Shown here: positions 55,136-64,000 of the stretch, one piece after another | Numbering within the stretch: the first letter of the stretch is position 1 | Layout: the number at the start of each line of letters is the position of its first letter | NCBI GenBank assembly: GCA_002435595.1 | Contig: DJBL01000023.1 | Span: 1 to 64,000, forward strand | Reading direction: 5' to 3' | DNA length: 64,000 nt | From: Stenotrophomonas maltophilia | Lineage (GTDB): Bacteria > Pseudomonadota > Gammaproteobacteria > Xanthomonadales > Xanthomonadaceae | Notes under the pieces: generated by a model | Database searches by the model: none | What the model saw: only the letters and a program-made list of their open reading frames with translations | Told to the model about the DNA's origin: nothing | Made by a program: the position numbers and the translations under genes

Positions 55136-55956
55136 GCGACCTCCACCGAATGTGCCAGGTACGTGTCCAGTTCAAAGATGCCTTGAAGGTCAATGGCCGC
55201 CAGGTTGCGCAGATGCCACTCCTCTTCAAACGCGCTCGCCTCGACGCCGGGTGCCAGGCAGTCTCCGATCCGAATGGCGGCCAACCGGGCCGCGAGCGAT
55301 TCACCCGCGCCTTGCGCGCGCATCGCGATGACGTTGCTGCGGAGCTGGTCCAGATAGTGCACCGCGTTGTCGAGCACGGCGGCCTCAAAGCGCCCCATGT
55401 GGCCGCCAACGACGGTGCCGCGCCCAAACTGCCTTGCCCGGCCAATGGCCGTTCGGATCTGGACGGGGTCGGCCTTTGAGAGGTACACGATGTTCCCCAC
55501 GATGTTGTCGCCGACGCAGACCAGGTCGGCGGTCGGAACATCGACGCTGATGTGATCCATCGTCTTGCCGGGGTTGTGCAGCAGGCGCAGCTCATGGCGG
55601 CCCCAGCGGATGCGCATCGCGCTGTCGAACACGACCTGCGGCTCGCGGTAGAACCCGTCGACACGGCGGTTCTGTGACAGGAACGCATGCCGGTAATTGC
55701 GATGCGCGATGACCATGGCGTCGGGGAAGGTGGCGAGGCCGGCGATGTGGTCGCTCATGAAATGGGTGGAGACGATGACTCGCACCGTCTTTCCCAGCTG
55801 GTCGCAGATCAGCACGCGCAACGCTGCCGCGTCCGCGGCGCTCCCCAGTGCATCCACCAGCAGCGCATCACTGCCATCGAGGAACACGGTCACAACGGAT
55901 TGGTGGTCCTTGCCAACGCACAGGAACACGTCCGGGCCCAGCGGTGTCAGGTGCAT
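55132..55956 (-). CDS. Metallo-beta-lactamase-fold protein with altered metal motif
   Basis: The 274-residue protein has the general fold (FLDGSDALLVDALGSAADAA, later VCVGDNIVG and VVGGHMGRF). The first metal motif reads VSTHFMSDHIAG near residue 68: the usual HxHxDH has Met in the second His position. It may bind one metal or act differently. The ATG at 55956 (MHLTPLGPDVFLCVG) is chosen over one 18 codons upstream. It is first in a three-gene unit divergent from the LysR gene. Confidence 0.75.
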   Translation of the reverse strand: MHLTPLGPDVFLCVGKDHQSVVTVFLDGSDALLVDALGSAADAAALRVLICDQLGKTVRVIVSTHFMSDHIAGLATFPDAMVIAHRNYRHAFLSQNRRVDGFYREPQVVFDSAMRIRWGRHELRLLHNPGKTMDHISVDVPTADLVCVGDNIVGNIVYLSKADPVQIRTAIGRARQFGRGTVVGGHMGRFEAAVLDNAVHYLDQLRSNVIAMRAQGAGESLAARLAAIRIGDCLAPGVEASAFEEEWHLRNLAAIDLQGIFELDTYLAHSVEVA

Positions 55957-56087
55957 GGCGGCTTGCCTTGAATGGAGGCGGCCATGATTGACAGGCAGGC
56001 CCGCGACCACAAACGAGAAGATTTGCCTTTCAGATTACTAAAACTAACCTGATAAGATCGATGACCCGTGCTGGCAGGAACCCCCTC

Positions 56088-57008
56088 ATGAAACCGCGCC
56101 GCGCCCCTCCCCTTACTGCGCTGAGAGCGTTCGAGGCCGCCGCGCGATCGCTGAGCTTTCAGAAGGCCGCCACGCAGCTTTTTGTTACACCGGCGGCGGT
56201 GAGTCATCAGGTCAAAGGACTTGAAGCCTACCTGGGCACCGAACTCTTCGATCGCGGCCATCGGGCGGTGACGCTTACCGCGCAGGGTGCCACCCTTGCG
56301 GCGTCGCTCACGGAGATTTTCGGGATGCTCGACCAGGCACTGGACCGAAGCGTGTCCGCTGAGGTTGGCCACCTGCGCGTCAGCACCATGGAGTCGTTCG
56401 CCGCGAAGTGGCTGGCGCCGCGGCTTCACCGCTTTCACCAGGCCCACCCGGATATCCGCGTTCGGGTCTCGACCACCGATCAACTGGCCGACGTTGGCCA
56501 GGATCAGGTCGATGTTGCGATCCGCTACGGCCTTGGAACCTATCCGGGCGTGCAGGTTGAGAAGTTGATGGACGCCCCGGTGTTTCCGGTGTGCGCCCCA
56601 GGCACGACACGGAAGGATGGAAAGCCCATTGCATCGCCTGCCGATCTAGCCCATGTCGCCTTTGTCCATGACCAAAGCGCCGAAGGGCGACCGGGCGTTC
56701 CCGATTGGGCGGCGTGGCTGCACGCTGCCGCCCTGCACGGCGTGGCCGCTGACGCCGGCCCTGTGTTTCCCAGTATTTACCTGGCCCAGGAGGCGGCGAT
56801 CCACGGTCACGGCGTTGCCTTGGGAGTGGCGCCGCTGGTAGAGGAAGACCTGCGCCGAGGACGCCTGGTGAGGCCCGTTGAGAGCCAGCTCCCCAATGCC
56901 TACGCGTTCTGGACTATCCGCCCGTCCAAGGGGCAGCGCCAAGCAGCGACGGACGCATTCTGCAGCTGGATGCACGCCGAGGCATCAACTTCACTGCAGG
57001 GAAGCTGA
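56088..57008 (+). CDS. LysR-family regulator, GcvA-like
   Basis: The 306-residue protein has the LysR helix-turn-helix (ALRAFEAAARSLSFQKAATQ, FVTPAAVSHQVKGLE) and a GcvA-like effector domain (YPGVQVEKLMDAPVFPVCAP). The ATG at 56088 follows AGGA and gives the standard start; an ATG at 56061 lacks a site. It is divergent from the metallo-beta-lactamase operon and probably controls it; an AT-rich stretch with T-N11-A character (ATTACTAAAACTAAC) lies between them at about 56034-56048. Confidence 0.88.
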   Translation: MKPRRAPPLTALRAFEAAARSLSFQKAATQLFVTPAAVSHQVKGLEAYLGTELFDRGHRAVTLTAQGATLAASLTEIFGMLDQALDRSVSAEVGHLRVSTMESFAAKWLAPRLHRFHQAHPDIRVRVSTTDQLADVGQDQVDVAIRYGLGTYPGVQVEKLMDAPVFPVCAPGTTRKDGKPIASPADLAHVAFVHDQSAEGRPGVPDWAAWLHAAALHGVAADAGPVFPSIYLAQEAAIHGHGVALGVAPLVEEDLRRGRLVRPVESQLPNAYAFWTIRPSKGQRQAATDAFCSWMHAEASTSLQGS

Positions 57009-57150
57009 GGAATGCGGGGGAATCGGGCGTGCCTGACAAAGCCATGTCAGCCGCTGGGTAACCGCGCGCTTTTACACGGAACGGGGCGACGCAACCAGTG
57101 AGCAAGATGCAGATGGAGACAGCGGCTGCGACCAACGCCAGTGCTTTCAT
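56914..57150 (-). CDS. Possible small lipoprotein
   Basis: A frame from an ATG at 57150 reads MKALALVAAAVSICILLTGC, a convincing lipoprotein signal, followed by about 58 residues of ordinary composition. It overlaps the end of the LysR gene on the opposite strand by 95 bp and has no clear ribosome-binding site, so it may be chance or the start of a decayed gene. Confidence 0.25.
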   Translation of the reverse strand: MKALALVAAAVSICILLTGCVAPFRVKARGYPAADMALSGTPDSPAFLSFPAVKLMPRRASSCRMRPSLLGAAPWTGG

Positions 57151-57206
57151 CGAGGGAGCCATGCTATGCGGTCTATTTTTCTTCAACCGCTGACATCTGG
57201 CGCCCG

Positions 57207-57935
57207 TCATTGTAAACCCGCACCCGGTTCGGGCTCCTGGATCGAAGCCTCCAGCAAGGCAACGTAGGTATCCAGTCGGATCCGCTGCCCAATCAACATC
57301 CAGCCGAGCAGATACAAGAGCGACAATACAAAGATAAGCAGCGCCCCCAGCCAGCCAACATCGAAAACAGCGCCCCACTCTCCCCACTTCCAGCCACGGA
57401 CCTGCAGGTAAAGGGCAAGCAGCAACGGGAACGGCCCAAGGCGCTGCAGACCGCCGTACATCAAGCCCATGCGATCAATCATGTTGGCTCGCAGGGTGCT
57501 GACATACCGCAGCCGCTGTTCGCGCTGGGCTTTGGGGAAGGCGCGAAGATCGGCAATCGCTGACTGCCAATGGATGAAGTCGCTGTCCATTCCTCTGGCA
57601 TGCGACAACCTGGGCTGGGTGTATTGGCGGTACTCCCTGCATGCCGCGAGAATACCGCCAAGGGCGAAGCCAGCGCATTCCACAACCAGGCAAGCCACGA
57701 CTATGATCAGGGCCACGCTCCCGGGAAGCCACCGGTCCGGGATGAAGGCGGTCAGCACGCCGATCGCCACGGCCGCCCCCCCTATCCGGAAAGACCACTT
57801 CTCCACCCTGCCAGGCTTGGGAAAGATGCTGTGGTCCATCAGCCCCTGCACGCGCTGGTAGAGCCACTGGAACGTCAGCTCCTCTGAACGTCGTGGCTGC
57901 GGGGCATCCACCTCCGCCTGTACATGCATATCCAT
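57207..57935 (-). CDS. Multi-pass membrane protein, function unknown
   Basis: From the ATG at 57935 the product is 242 residues. A hydrophilic start (QPRRSEELTFQWLYQRVQGL) precedes two helices near residues 55-95 (IGGAAVAIGVLTAFIPDRWL, ALIIVVACLVVECAGFALGG), a cytoplasmic stretch, and two more near residues 165-220 (FVLSLLYLLGWMLIGQRIRL). The family is not recognised. It stands alone, divergent from a small exported protein. Confidence 0.7.
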   Translation of the reverse strand: MDMHVQAEVDAPQPRRSEELTFQWLYQRVQGLMDHSIFPKPGRVEKWSFRIGGAAVAIGVLTAFIPDRWLPGSVALIIVVACLVVECAGFALGGILAACREYRQYTQPRLSHARGMDSDFIHWQSAIADLRAFPKAQREQRLRYVSTLRANMIDRMGLMYGGLQRLGPFPLLLALYLQVRGWKWGEWGAVFDVGWLGALLIFVLSLLYLLGWMLIGQRIRLDTYVALLEASIQEPEPGAGLQ

Positions 57936-58110
57936 TGCTGCCCCTCTAGCACGTCGGCCCCTGTGCCGATCCAGGCATCCTAACGTGAAGTGCGCGCTTT
58001 CGCCCGCCTTGCGCCATTGATCGTCGGCCAACTTGCGCCTGCCTGACGACGGCACCTTCACCGCGCCACCCTATGCTGGAACCCCCTTCGTATCCACAAG
58101 AAGAGACGCC

Positions 58111-58389
58111 ATGACCAAACTGCATACGCTGATGATTGCCGGCTGCCTGATGGGCTTCAGTGCCGCTGCCGCCGCTGAAACGGTCAACCTGACCAACAGT
58201 GCAGATGGCGCCAACCGCGATGCCGGCATCGCAGCGGTAAAGAAGAAGCTGCAGGACGCCTGCACCGACCGCAAGGGGTCACCCGACAATGATTCGTTCG
58301 AGGTGGTCTTCGAGAAGACCAGCGACAACCCGAATGTGCCCAAGCCTTACTACGTGGACGGCAAAATGAAGTGTGAGCTGCCCGGCTGA
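58111..58389 (+). CDS. Small exported protein, function unknown
   Basis: The 92-residue protein starts MTKLHTLMIAGCLMGFSAAA with a signal peptide cleaved near AAA-ET. The mature part has two cysteines (QDACTDRKG and MKCELPG at the end) likely to form a disulfide, and VKKKLQDACTDRKGSPDNDS. No family is recognised. Confidence 0.65.
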   Translation: MTKLHTLMIAGCLMGFSAAAAAETVNLTNSADGANRDAGIAAVKKKLQDACTDRKGSPDNDSFEVVFEKTSDNPNVPKPYYVDGKMKCELPG

Positions 58390-58416
58390 GGGCACCGGCA
58401 CGGCCTGGCCGAGGCT

Positions 58417-59595
58417 TCAGGCCCGGCCGACGGCTGTCTCACGCGCCGCGATTCTCTCCACCAATGTATCGATCGCCGCCTCCATGGCGCGTGCCGTATC
58501 GGTGCCGCTCTGGTTGGTGATCACGAATATGCCAAGGTCGTACTTGGGCACGATGTAGATGTAGCACTGCGAACGTGGCACGCCCCCATGATGCGCGTAG
58601 TAAACACCCTTCAAGGCGTCGCCGCGGACGATGTTCCAGAAGTAGCCGATGCTGAACTCCGGATCGAACGTGACCAGGGCGCGATGCGATTCCGTCACAA
58701 CCGGCCCACCGGCCAGTTGGAACCTGAGGTACTTCACCATGTCCGGCGTTGTCGCCTTCACGTTGCCCGACGCGCCCCAGGGCAACTGCGGCATCGGCGT
58801 GGTCGGGATCGGGTTGTCGCTGTGGTAACCCACCGCAAGGCGGAGCATCTCTGTATCGCCCAACCGGATCCTGATCCCCTCCATGCCTGCAGCATCAGCA
58901 AGAACGTCGCGCAGCAGCGTTGCATAGTCGCGCTTGTAAACCACTTCCAGGATATGCGCCACCAGTTCCGTTCCGGCACTTGAGTAGGCGTACTCCTTTC
59001 CAGGCACCCTGCCGATCTCCACAGTGTGCAGGTCCCTGAAGAAATCCGCCTGGCCGTACCCCGCGTAGACAGCGTTGAGTTCGGCAGGCGTACGGTGGTT
59101 GGTGAAGTCGGCGAGGACCGTGTTCGCACGCTCCGGCACCATGTTCGGCAAGCCGCTGGTATGCGAGAGCAGGTGGCGGACGCGCAAGGGCTCGCCGTTG
59201 TATTGCAGGTTCGGATAGTCCCCCTGGAGGTATATCCGGACATCGTCGTCCAGACCCACCTTTTTCTCCAGGACGGCGTTGGCCATCAGCGTGCCGGCCA
59301 GGGTCTTGCTCAGCGAGCCGATTTCATAGAGGGTCGCATCGGTCGGTGGGCCGGGCTTTCCTGCCTCCATGTCGCCGCGATGCCGGATCAATTCCGTGCC
59401 CCGGTACACCACGCCGATCGAGGCCGAGTGCAGCAACGGCTGCTGGATGAGCGTGGCCGCTACCTCGTCGAGGTCGCCGGCCAGATCCTTCGCCGGGGCT
59501 TTCTCGGCGGCACATCCTGCGGCCAGAAGCGCAGCGGATATGACGAGGCAATTCAGCCACTGCCTGGGTCGAACCATCATCGAAGTAACTCGCAT
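58417..59595 (-). CDS. Serine beta-lactamase-like lipoprotein
   Basis: The 392-residue protein has a lipoprotein signal (CLVISAALLAAGC) and the penicillin-binding fold: SxxK as EIGSLSKTLAGTLM near residue 105, the second motif as YAYSSAGTELVAHI near residue 207 (Tyr-Ser-Ser in place of YxN), and a late HHGGVPRSQ near residue 335. This is the class C / esterase EstB group, which includes peptidases and esterases as well as lactamases. The start may be the ATG at 59595 or 59580. It is convergent with the small exported gene. Confidence 0.8.
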   Translation of the reverse strand: MRVTSMMVRPRQWLNCLVISAALLAAGCAAEKAPAKDLAGDLDEVAATLIQQPLLHSASIGVVYRGTELIRHRGDMEAGKPGPPTDATLYEIGSLSKTLAGTLMANAVLEKKVGLDDDVRIYLQGDYPNLQYNGEPLRVRHLLSHTSGLPNMVPERANTVLADFTNHRTPAELNAVYAGYGQADFFRDLHTVEIGRVPGKEYAYSSAGTELVAHILEVVYKRDYATLLRDVLADAAGMEGIRIRLGDTEMLRLAVGYHSDNPIPTTPMPQLPWGASGNVKATTPDMVKYLRFQLAGGPVVTESHRALVTFDPEFSIGYFWNIVRGDALKGVYYAHHGGVPRSQCYIYIVPKYDLGIFVITNQSGTDTARAMEAAIDTLVERIAARETAVGRA

Positions 59596-60005
59596 GCGTC
59601 GGCGCTTGGGAGGTAGCCGGAAAGGGCGCCCACGATAGCGGATGGGGACCGCGCACGCCTGTGGCGGAAGGCGGGGTGGCTGCCGTGCCGGTGGGCGCCA
59701 GGCTGGCCGCATCCGTGCCAGGCGGCCGCCCCATCCCACGCGCGTCCTCCAGCACAGCGACGCCTTTCGGCGGCACTCGCCACGGACAACCACCGCGCCA
59801 GGCGCGGCGGCAGGCGCACCAACCCTGCGCAGGGTCCCGCCCGGTTGCGTCTCCATGTAGGGCCGGGGGCCGGCTCACTCTGCAAGAGATGGAGCCAGGG
59901 GCCGCGCAGCGTCAGGAGAGGGATAGGCGGGCATCCGGGACGCAGCGGAGCAACGGTCCGCGCTACGCTCCCCCGGTCCTTTGGCGGACCGGGGATTGCG
60001 TACGC
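59596..60005. other. Gene-poor gap
   Basis: These 410 bases separate two minus-strand genes. Long open frames on both strands are Arg/Pro/Gly-rich shadows. The left part should carry the promoter of the beta-lactamase-like gene and the right part the terminator of the esterase gene; a GGTCCTTTGGCGGACC hairpin at 59975-59990 could serve. Nothing else is seen. Confidence 0.45.
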
Positions 60006-61010
60006 TCAGCGCTGGTTGTCTTTCAGGAACAGCCACGTAATCAGCGTCGCATCCGGGCCGTCCGGATCGGTGAACGGCAATCCTGTCTGGCTGCCACTCC
60101 AGGCATGGCCCATGCCCTGTACCACGTAATGCTGGGCCAGCGTCCGGCCGCCATAGCCATAGGTGTCCACCCGATACGCGCGCCCGCCCGGCACCTGGCC
60201 ATTGAAGGTGCTCGTCGGTACGTACTTCACCGAGTCGTTGTCCAGGCCGTCGTCGGCCAGGTCATTGGTCTGCAGGAACTGGCGCACGGCCTGCTGGCCG
60301 TTCACCGGATTCACGGTGCTGTCGGCGGTGCCATGGACTACCAGCACCGGGATCGGCCGCGGCGTCGGCGAGCCCGAGCACTGCCAGGCCAGCCGTCCGT
60401 TGCTGTCCGGCGAATAGATGCTGCCGGCCAACAGCGCGTAGGCGCTGCCGGACACGGTGGTGGCCCCTTTGTACATGCCACCGGAGTGGATCGCACCGGC
60501 GGCGAACACATCCGAATAGCAGGCCAGCATGATCGAGGTCATCGCGCCGCCGGCCGAGATGCCGGTGACGTAGACCCGGCGCGGATCAACGGCGTAGCTG
60601 CCCTTTACCTGCTCCACGATCCCGGCCAGGATCGAGGCCTCGCCGCTGCCCCGGGCCTGGTTGATCGGCAACTGCCAGTTCCAGCAGCGTGCGGGATTGG
60701 CGGTGACGTTCTGCCGCGGGTAGACCACCAGGAAGCCTTCGGTATCGGCCACGTCGTTGAAACCGGAGGCCTCGCCCATCAGGTTTGGCCCGGTCACGCA
60801 GCCGTGCAGCACCAGCAGCACCGGCAGCGGCTGCGTGTCGTCATAGCCCGCAGGCACCCATACCTGGTACTCGCGTGCACCGAACACGTTGCCGAACAGA
60901 CCCACATCCCAATGCCCGGCGGGCCCTGCCGCGAAGGCACTGGCCGCCGCTGCCAGCCAGGTGCACAGCACCAGCAGGGCCGCCTTGATCGAATCGATTC
61001 CAGAGTTCAT
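60006..61010 (-). CDS. Extracellular PHB depolymerase / LpqC-type esterase
   Basis: The 334-residue protein has a signal peptide (LLVLCTWLAAAASAFA). Catalytic motifs are the oxyanion His-Gly in LLVLHGCVTGPN near residue 68, the nucleophile in VTGISAGGAMTS near residue 149, the Asp in VVHGTADSTVNP near residue 230 and His in GMGHAWSGS near residue 305. This is the type 1 catalytic domain of short-chain polyhydroxybutyrate depolymerases, without a separate substrate-binding domain. It follows a GntP permease gene by 87 bp, suggesting extracellular polyester breakdown and uptake of the hydroxyacid. Confidence 0.85.
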   Translation of the reverse strand: MNSGIDSIKAALLVLCTWLAAAASAFAAGPAGHWDVGLFGNVFGAREYQVWVPAGYDDTQPLPVLLVLHGCVTGPNLMGEASGFNDVADTEGFLVVYPRQNVTANPARCWNWQLPINQARGSGEASILAGIVEQVKGSYAVDPRRVYVTGISAGGAMTSIMLACYSDVFAAGAIHSGGMYKGATTVSGSAYALLAGSIYSPDSNGRLAWQCSGSPTPRPIPVLVVHGTADSTVNPVNGQQAVRQFLQTNDLADDGLDNDSVKYVPTSTFNGQVPGGRAYRVDTYGYGGRTLAQHYVVQGMGHAWSGSQTGLPFTDPDGPDATLITWLFLKDNQR

Positions 61011-61097
61011 TGCCAGATCCTCATGCGTGAGTCGTGGATGAAGTGGTTCCGGGAATCCTCGTGGTCCGGCCTGCCAGAGGGTGCTGCGACGCCGCTG

Positions 61098-62501
61098 TCA
61101 CACCCAGCCGGTGGCGTAATGGATGCCGATCACCACGAACACCGCGAGGGTCTTGATGACGGTCACCGCAAATATGTCCTTGTAGGCCTGCCGATGGGTC
61201 AGCCCGGTCACCATCAACAGGGTGATGACCGCGCCGTTGTGCGGGAGGCTGTCCATGCCACCGGACGCCATCGCGGCGACGCGATGCAGCACCTCCATCG
61301 GGATGCCGGCGGCCTGGGCATTGGCGATGAAGGTCTCGGACATGGCGGCCAGGGCGATGCTCATGCCACCGGACGCCGACCCGGTGACCCCGGCCAGGCC
61401 GGTCACCGTGACCGCCTCATGCAGCAGCGGGTCCTTGATCGCGCCCAGCGCATTGGCCACCACCATGAAGCCCGGCAATGCGGCGATCACCGCCCCGAAG
61501 CCGTATTCCGATGCGGTGTTCATCGCCGCCAACACCGCGCCGCTGATGGCCGTACGGGTGCCTTCGGCAAACTGGCCCACCACCGGGCGCAAGGCCAGTG
61601 CCAGCACCGACAGGATCCCGACCAGCAGCGCACCTGCCACGGCCCAGATCGCCCCGATCCGGGCCACGTCCTGCACGACCGGCGCGGCACTGCCCATGAT
61701 GGACGGCACGAAGCTGTGCTCGCCGCCGTACCAGTGCGGCATGCCCAGGGTGAGCAGCTTGTTGGAGACAAACACCAGCACCAGTGGCACTACGGCGACA
61801 CCTGCGTGCGCCAGATGGGTGCCGGTGAACGGGGTTGGCTCGTTCACCAGGGTGGCCGGGTCGCCGTAGCCCTCGCCGGTGCGCAGCGCAGCGCGGCGTC
61901 GCCACTCCAGGTAGGCCATGCCCACGGCAAGCACGAACACGCTGCCCAGCGTGCCCAGTACAGGCGCTGCCCAGGCGTCGGTGCCGAAAAACGTGGTCGG
62001 GATGATGTTCTGGATCTGCGGCGTGCCCGGCAACGCATCCATGGTGAAGCTGAAACCGCCTACGCCCAGCGTGGCCGGGATCAAGCGTTTGGGGATGTTG
62101 CTCTGGCGGAACATCTCGGCCGCGAACGGATAGACCGCAAACACCACCACGAACAGCGACACGCCACCGTAGGTGAGCAGGCCCGACACCAGCACGATCG
62201 ACAGCATCGCCCGCTGCGGCCCGAACAGACCGATCGCCGCGCCGACGATGGAGCGGGAGAAGCCGGACAGTTCGATCAGCTTGCCGAACACGGCACCGAG
62301 CAGGAACACCGGGAAATACAGCTTGAGGAAGCCGACCATCTTGTCCATGAACAAGCCGGTGAACATCGGCGCCACCAGCGAGGGGTCGGTCAACAGCACG
62401 GCCCCGAGCGCGGCGATGGGCGCGAACAGGATCACGCTGTAACCCCGGTAGGCCACCAGGATCAGGAAACCCAGCGCTGCAAGTACGATCAGTAACGACA
62501 T
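61098..62501 (-). CDS. GntP-family permease
   Basis: The 467-residue protein has about 12-14 membrane helices with GntP-family features (AYRGYSVILFAPIAALGAVL, LGVGGFSFTMDALPGTPQIQ, AMASGGMDSLPHNGAVITLL). The family carries gluconate or other hydroxyacids; next to a PHB-depolymerase gene a 3-hydroxybutyrate role is likely but unproven. It is divergent from a TonB-dependent receptor. Confidence 0.88.
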   Translation of the reverse strand: MSLLIVLAALGFLILVAYRGYSVILFAPIAALGAVLLTDPSLVAPMFTGLFMDKMVGFLKLYFPVFLLGAVFGKLIELSGFSRSIVGAAIGLFGPQRAMLSIVLVSGLLTYGGVSLFVVVFAVYPFAAEMFRQSNIPKRLIPATLGVGGFSFTMDALPGTPQIQNIIPTTFFGTDAWAAPVLGTLGSVFVLAVGMAYLEWRRRAALRTGEGYGDPATLVNEPTPFTGTHLAHAGVAVVPLVLVFVSNKLLTLGMPHWYGGEHSFVPSIMGSAAPVVQDVARIGAIWAVAGALLVGILSVLALALRPVVGQFAEGTRTAISGAVLAAMNTASEYGFGAVIAALPGFMVVANALGAIKDPLLHEAVTVTGLAGVTGSASGGMSIALAAMSETFIANAQAAGIPMEVLHRVAAMASGGMDSLPHNGAVITLLMVTGLTHRQAYKDIFAVTVIKTLAVFVVIGIHYATGWV

Positions 62502-62557
62502 ACGGCGCTTCCGGATGGAGACGCGCCCAGTATCCGGATCTGCGCACCGCTGCCGAC

Positions 62558-62571
62558 TGGACCTAGGTCCA
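62558..62571. promoter_or_regulatory. Palindrome TGGACCTAGGTCCA, candidate operator
   Basis: A perfect 14-bp palindrome lies in the 158-bp region between the divergent permease and receptor genes, 57 bp from the permease start. A second CTAG-centred sequence (AGCCTAGGCT) follows at 62597-62606. A shared local regulator is plausible; none is encoded in the window. Confidence 0.45.
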
Positions 62572-62659
62572 CTCGCCGCCGCCCCACGGCACCGCTAGCC
62601 TAGGCTCCAGGGGTGGCAAAGGGCCATCTGCAACGGACATGCCTTGGGGGAGGACCGAA

Positions 62660-64000
62660 TGACACGGAATTACTTGAGCCTGATGATCGGCGCGCTGCTG
62701 GTCTCCGGCGCGGCGCTGGCGCAGGAAGCACCGCAGGCCGCGCCGGCGGCGGACAAGGCCGCCTCGGCCACCAACCTTGACAGCATCACGGTCACCGCAC
62801 GCAAGCGCGAGGAGACCCTGCAGGAGGTGCCGGTGGCGGTCACCGCCTTCACCTCCGAAGCGCTGGACAGGATGAACGTGCAGGACATCAGCGACCTGGA
62901 CGGCCAGGTGCCCAACCTGACCATCTACGCCGCACGCGGGGCCAGCAGCACGGTCACGGCCTACATCCGCGGCATCGGCCAATCCGATCCCACCTGGGGC
63001 GCGGATCCGGGCGTGGGCATCTACCTGGACGACGTCTATATCGCGCGCCCGCAGGGGGCGCTGCTGGACGTCTTCGACGTATCGCGCATCGAGGTGCTGC
63101 GCGGGCCGCAGGGCACCCTCTACGGCAAGAACACCATCGGGGGCGCGATCAAGTACATCTCGCGCGGGCTGCCCACCCAGACCGAGGGCTTTGCCCAGGT
63201 CACCGTGGGCAACTACAGCCAGTTGGACGCCAAGGCCGCCATCGGCGGCCCGATCGGCGGCGCCGACAGCGGCCTGCGCGCACGCGTGGCGGTGGCCAGC
63301 ATGAACCACGACGGCTTTGGCGAGAACACCTACAGCGACCAGCCGGTCAGCGACAAGCAGATCAACGCCGCGCGACTGAACCTGGGGGCGTATGCGGGCG
63401 ACGACTTCGACGTGCAGTTCGCGCTGGACTGGATCAAGGACCAGTCCGGGATGCGCGGCTCGAAGATGCTGGCGCCCAACCCGTTCCTGCGCGCCTACCC
63501 GCCGATGGACAGCCGCTACGACACCCGCTCGGGCATGCGCAACCTCAACAGCGTGGAAACCAAGGGCGCCTCGGCCACGGTGAACTGGCGGCCCAACGAC
63601 GATGTGGCGGTCAAATACGTGCTGGCCAAGCGCGAGTCGGACAGCGCGGCGAACATCGATTTCGACAGCACGCCGGTCAGGCTGGCCGATGTCGGCGGTA
63701 CCTACAACGACAACCAGGTCAGCAACGAAGTGCAGCTCAACTACGATGCCGGCGGCCGGGTGCGTGGCGTGGTGGGCCTGTATCAGTTCAGCGGCGAGGC
63801 CGGTGGACAGATCCAGAACAACTATTTCAGCGCACAGTTCGCCGACAACCAGGGCAAGGTGCTCACCGACAGCATCGCGCTGTATGCCGACTGGACTTTC
63901 GACCTGACCAGCAGGCTCAAGCTCGACCTCGGCGCGCGCTACACCGACGAGGACAAGCGCGCGGTCGTGCTCAACCGCCTGTACAGCGATGCGACCTTCA
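62660..64000 (+). CDS. TonB-dependent receptor (C-terminus outside window)
   Basis: The first 447 residues are seen. A signal peptide (LSLMIGALLVSGAALA) is followed by a TonB box-like DSITVTARKREETLQEVPVA, the plug domain (AYIRGIGQSDPTWGADPGVG, IEVLRGPQGTLYGKNTIGGA) and the first beta strands of the barrel. This pattern (ITVTARKR, GKNTIGGA) is of the FecA/CirA-like receptors common in xanthomonads. With the divergent permease and PHB depolymerase it may import an oligomer or ligand linked to polyester use. Confidence 0.9.

Noticed and set aside
59661..62495. A 944-codon open frame on the + strand
   Set aside because: It lies antisense to the esterase and GntP permease genes, and its translation is His/Arg/Gly-rich without domain features; it is a high-GC shadow.

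Overview
The window is GC-rich chromosomal DNA from a gammaproteobacterium, most likely Xanthomonadaceae and probably Stenotrophomonas or Xanthomonas. Three things point there: the style of the housekeeping genes, a xanthomonad-type chromosome-dimer resolution (dif) site at 17987-18014, and the FtsK-orienting octamers on either side of it. Every GGGNAGGG motif I spotted left of dif lies on the + strand, and every one right of dif lies on the - strand. The window therefore appears to cross the replication terminus.

Left flank (1-17976). This holds ordinary chromosomal genes: a partial coiled-coil protein, a lipoprotein, proline iminopeptidase, two small exported proteins, an SPFH / zinc-ribbon / small membrane protein operon, a CHAD protein, an unusual RTX-repeat protein with an M91-type zinc-protease motif, two exported proteins, a single-chain GmrSD-like (DUF262-DUF1524) restriction protein, a membrane-anchored protein, a large lipoprotein and a broken arylsulfatase ending 11 bp before dif.

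Accessory island (about 18.08-46.27 kb). Matching short repeats near 18.08 kb and 46.26 kb, plus a tnsA-like/tniA/tniB/tniQ operon reading inward from the right end, suggest one Tn7-like element of about 28 kb inserted next to dif. From left to right its cargo is: a KfrA-type DNA-binding protein; a MbcA/ParS-like protein; several unknown or frameshifted genes; a LA2681-type HEPN protein; a DEDDh exonuclease; a 103-nt tRNA-like gene with two isoleucine-type anticodon arms; a SEC-C protein; a TnpT-like protein with a candidate rst site; an OLD-nuclease/UvrD-helicase pair resembling Gabija; an arsRCCHB operon; a czc-type heavy-metal operon with its own CDF transporter and MerR regulator; a TnpS recombinase; and a stub of Tn3-family TnpA. 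The tnpT/rst and tnpS/tnpA' parts look like a Tn4651-type transposon that has been filled with cargo and then captured.

Right flank (46.3-64 kb). After a broken integrase, chromosomal genes resume: a DUF4124 protein, two acetyltransferases, an acetolactate-synthase-like / aldehyde-dehydrogenase operon, a locus where divergent oxidoreductase genes have both lost their 5' ends, two metallo-beta-lactamase-fold proteins plus an NTF2-like protein divergent from a LysR regulator, a membrane protein, a small exported protein, a serine beta-lactamase-like lipoprotein, and a PHB-depolymerase / GntP-permease operon divergent from a TonB-dependent receptor that runs off the window. No rRNA or CRISPR array was seen. 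All functional names come from motif and family recognition; no database search was run.
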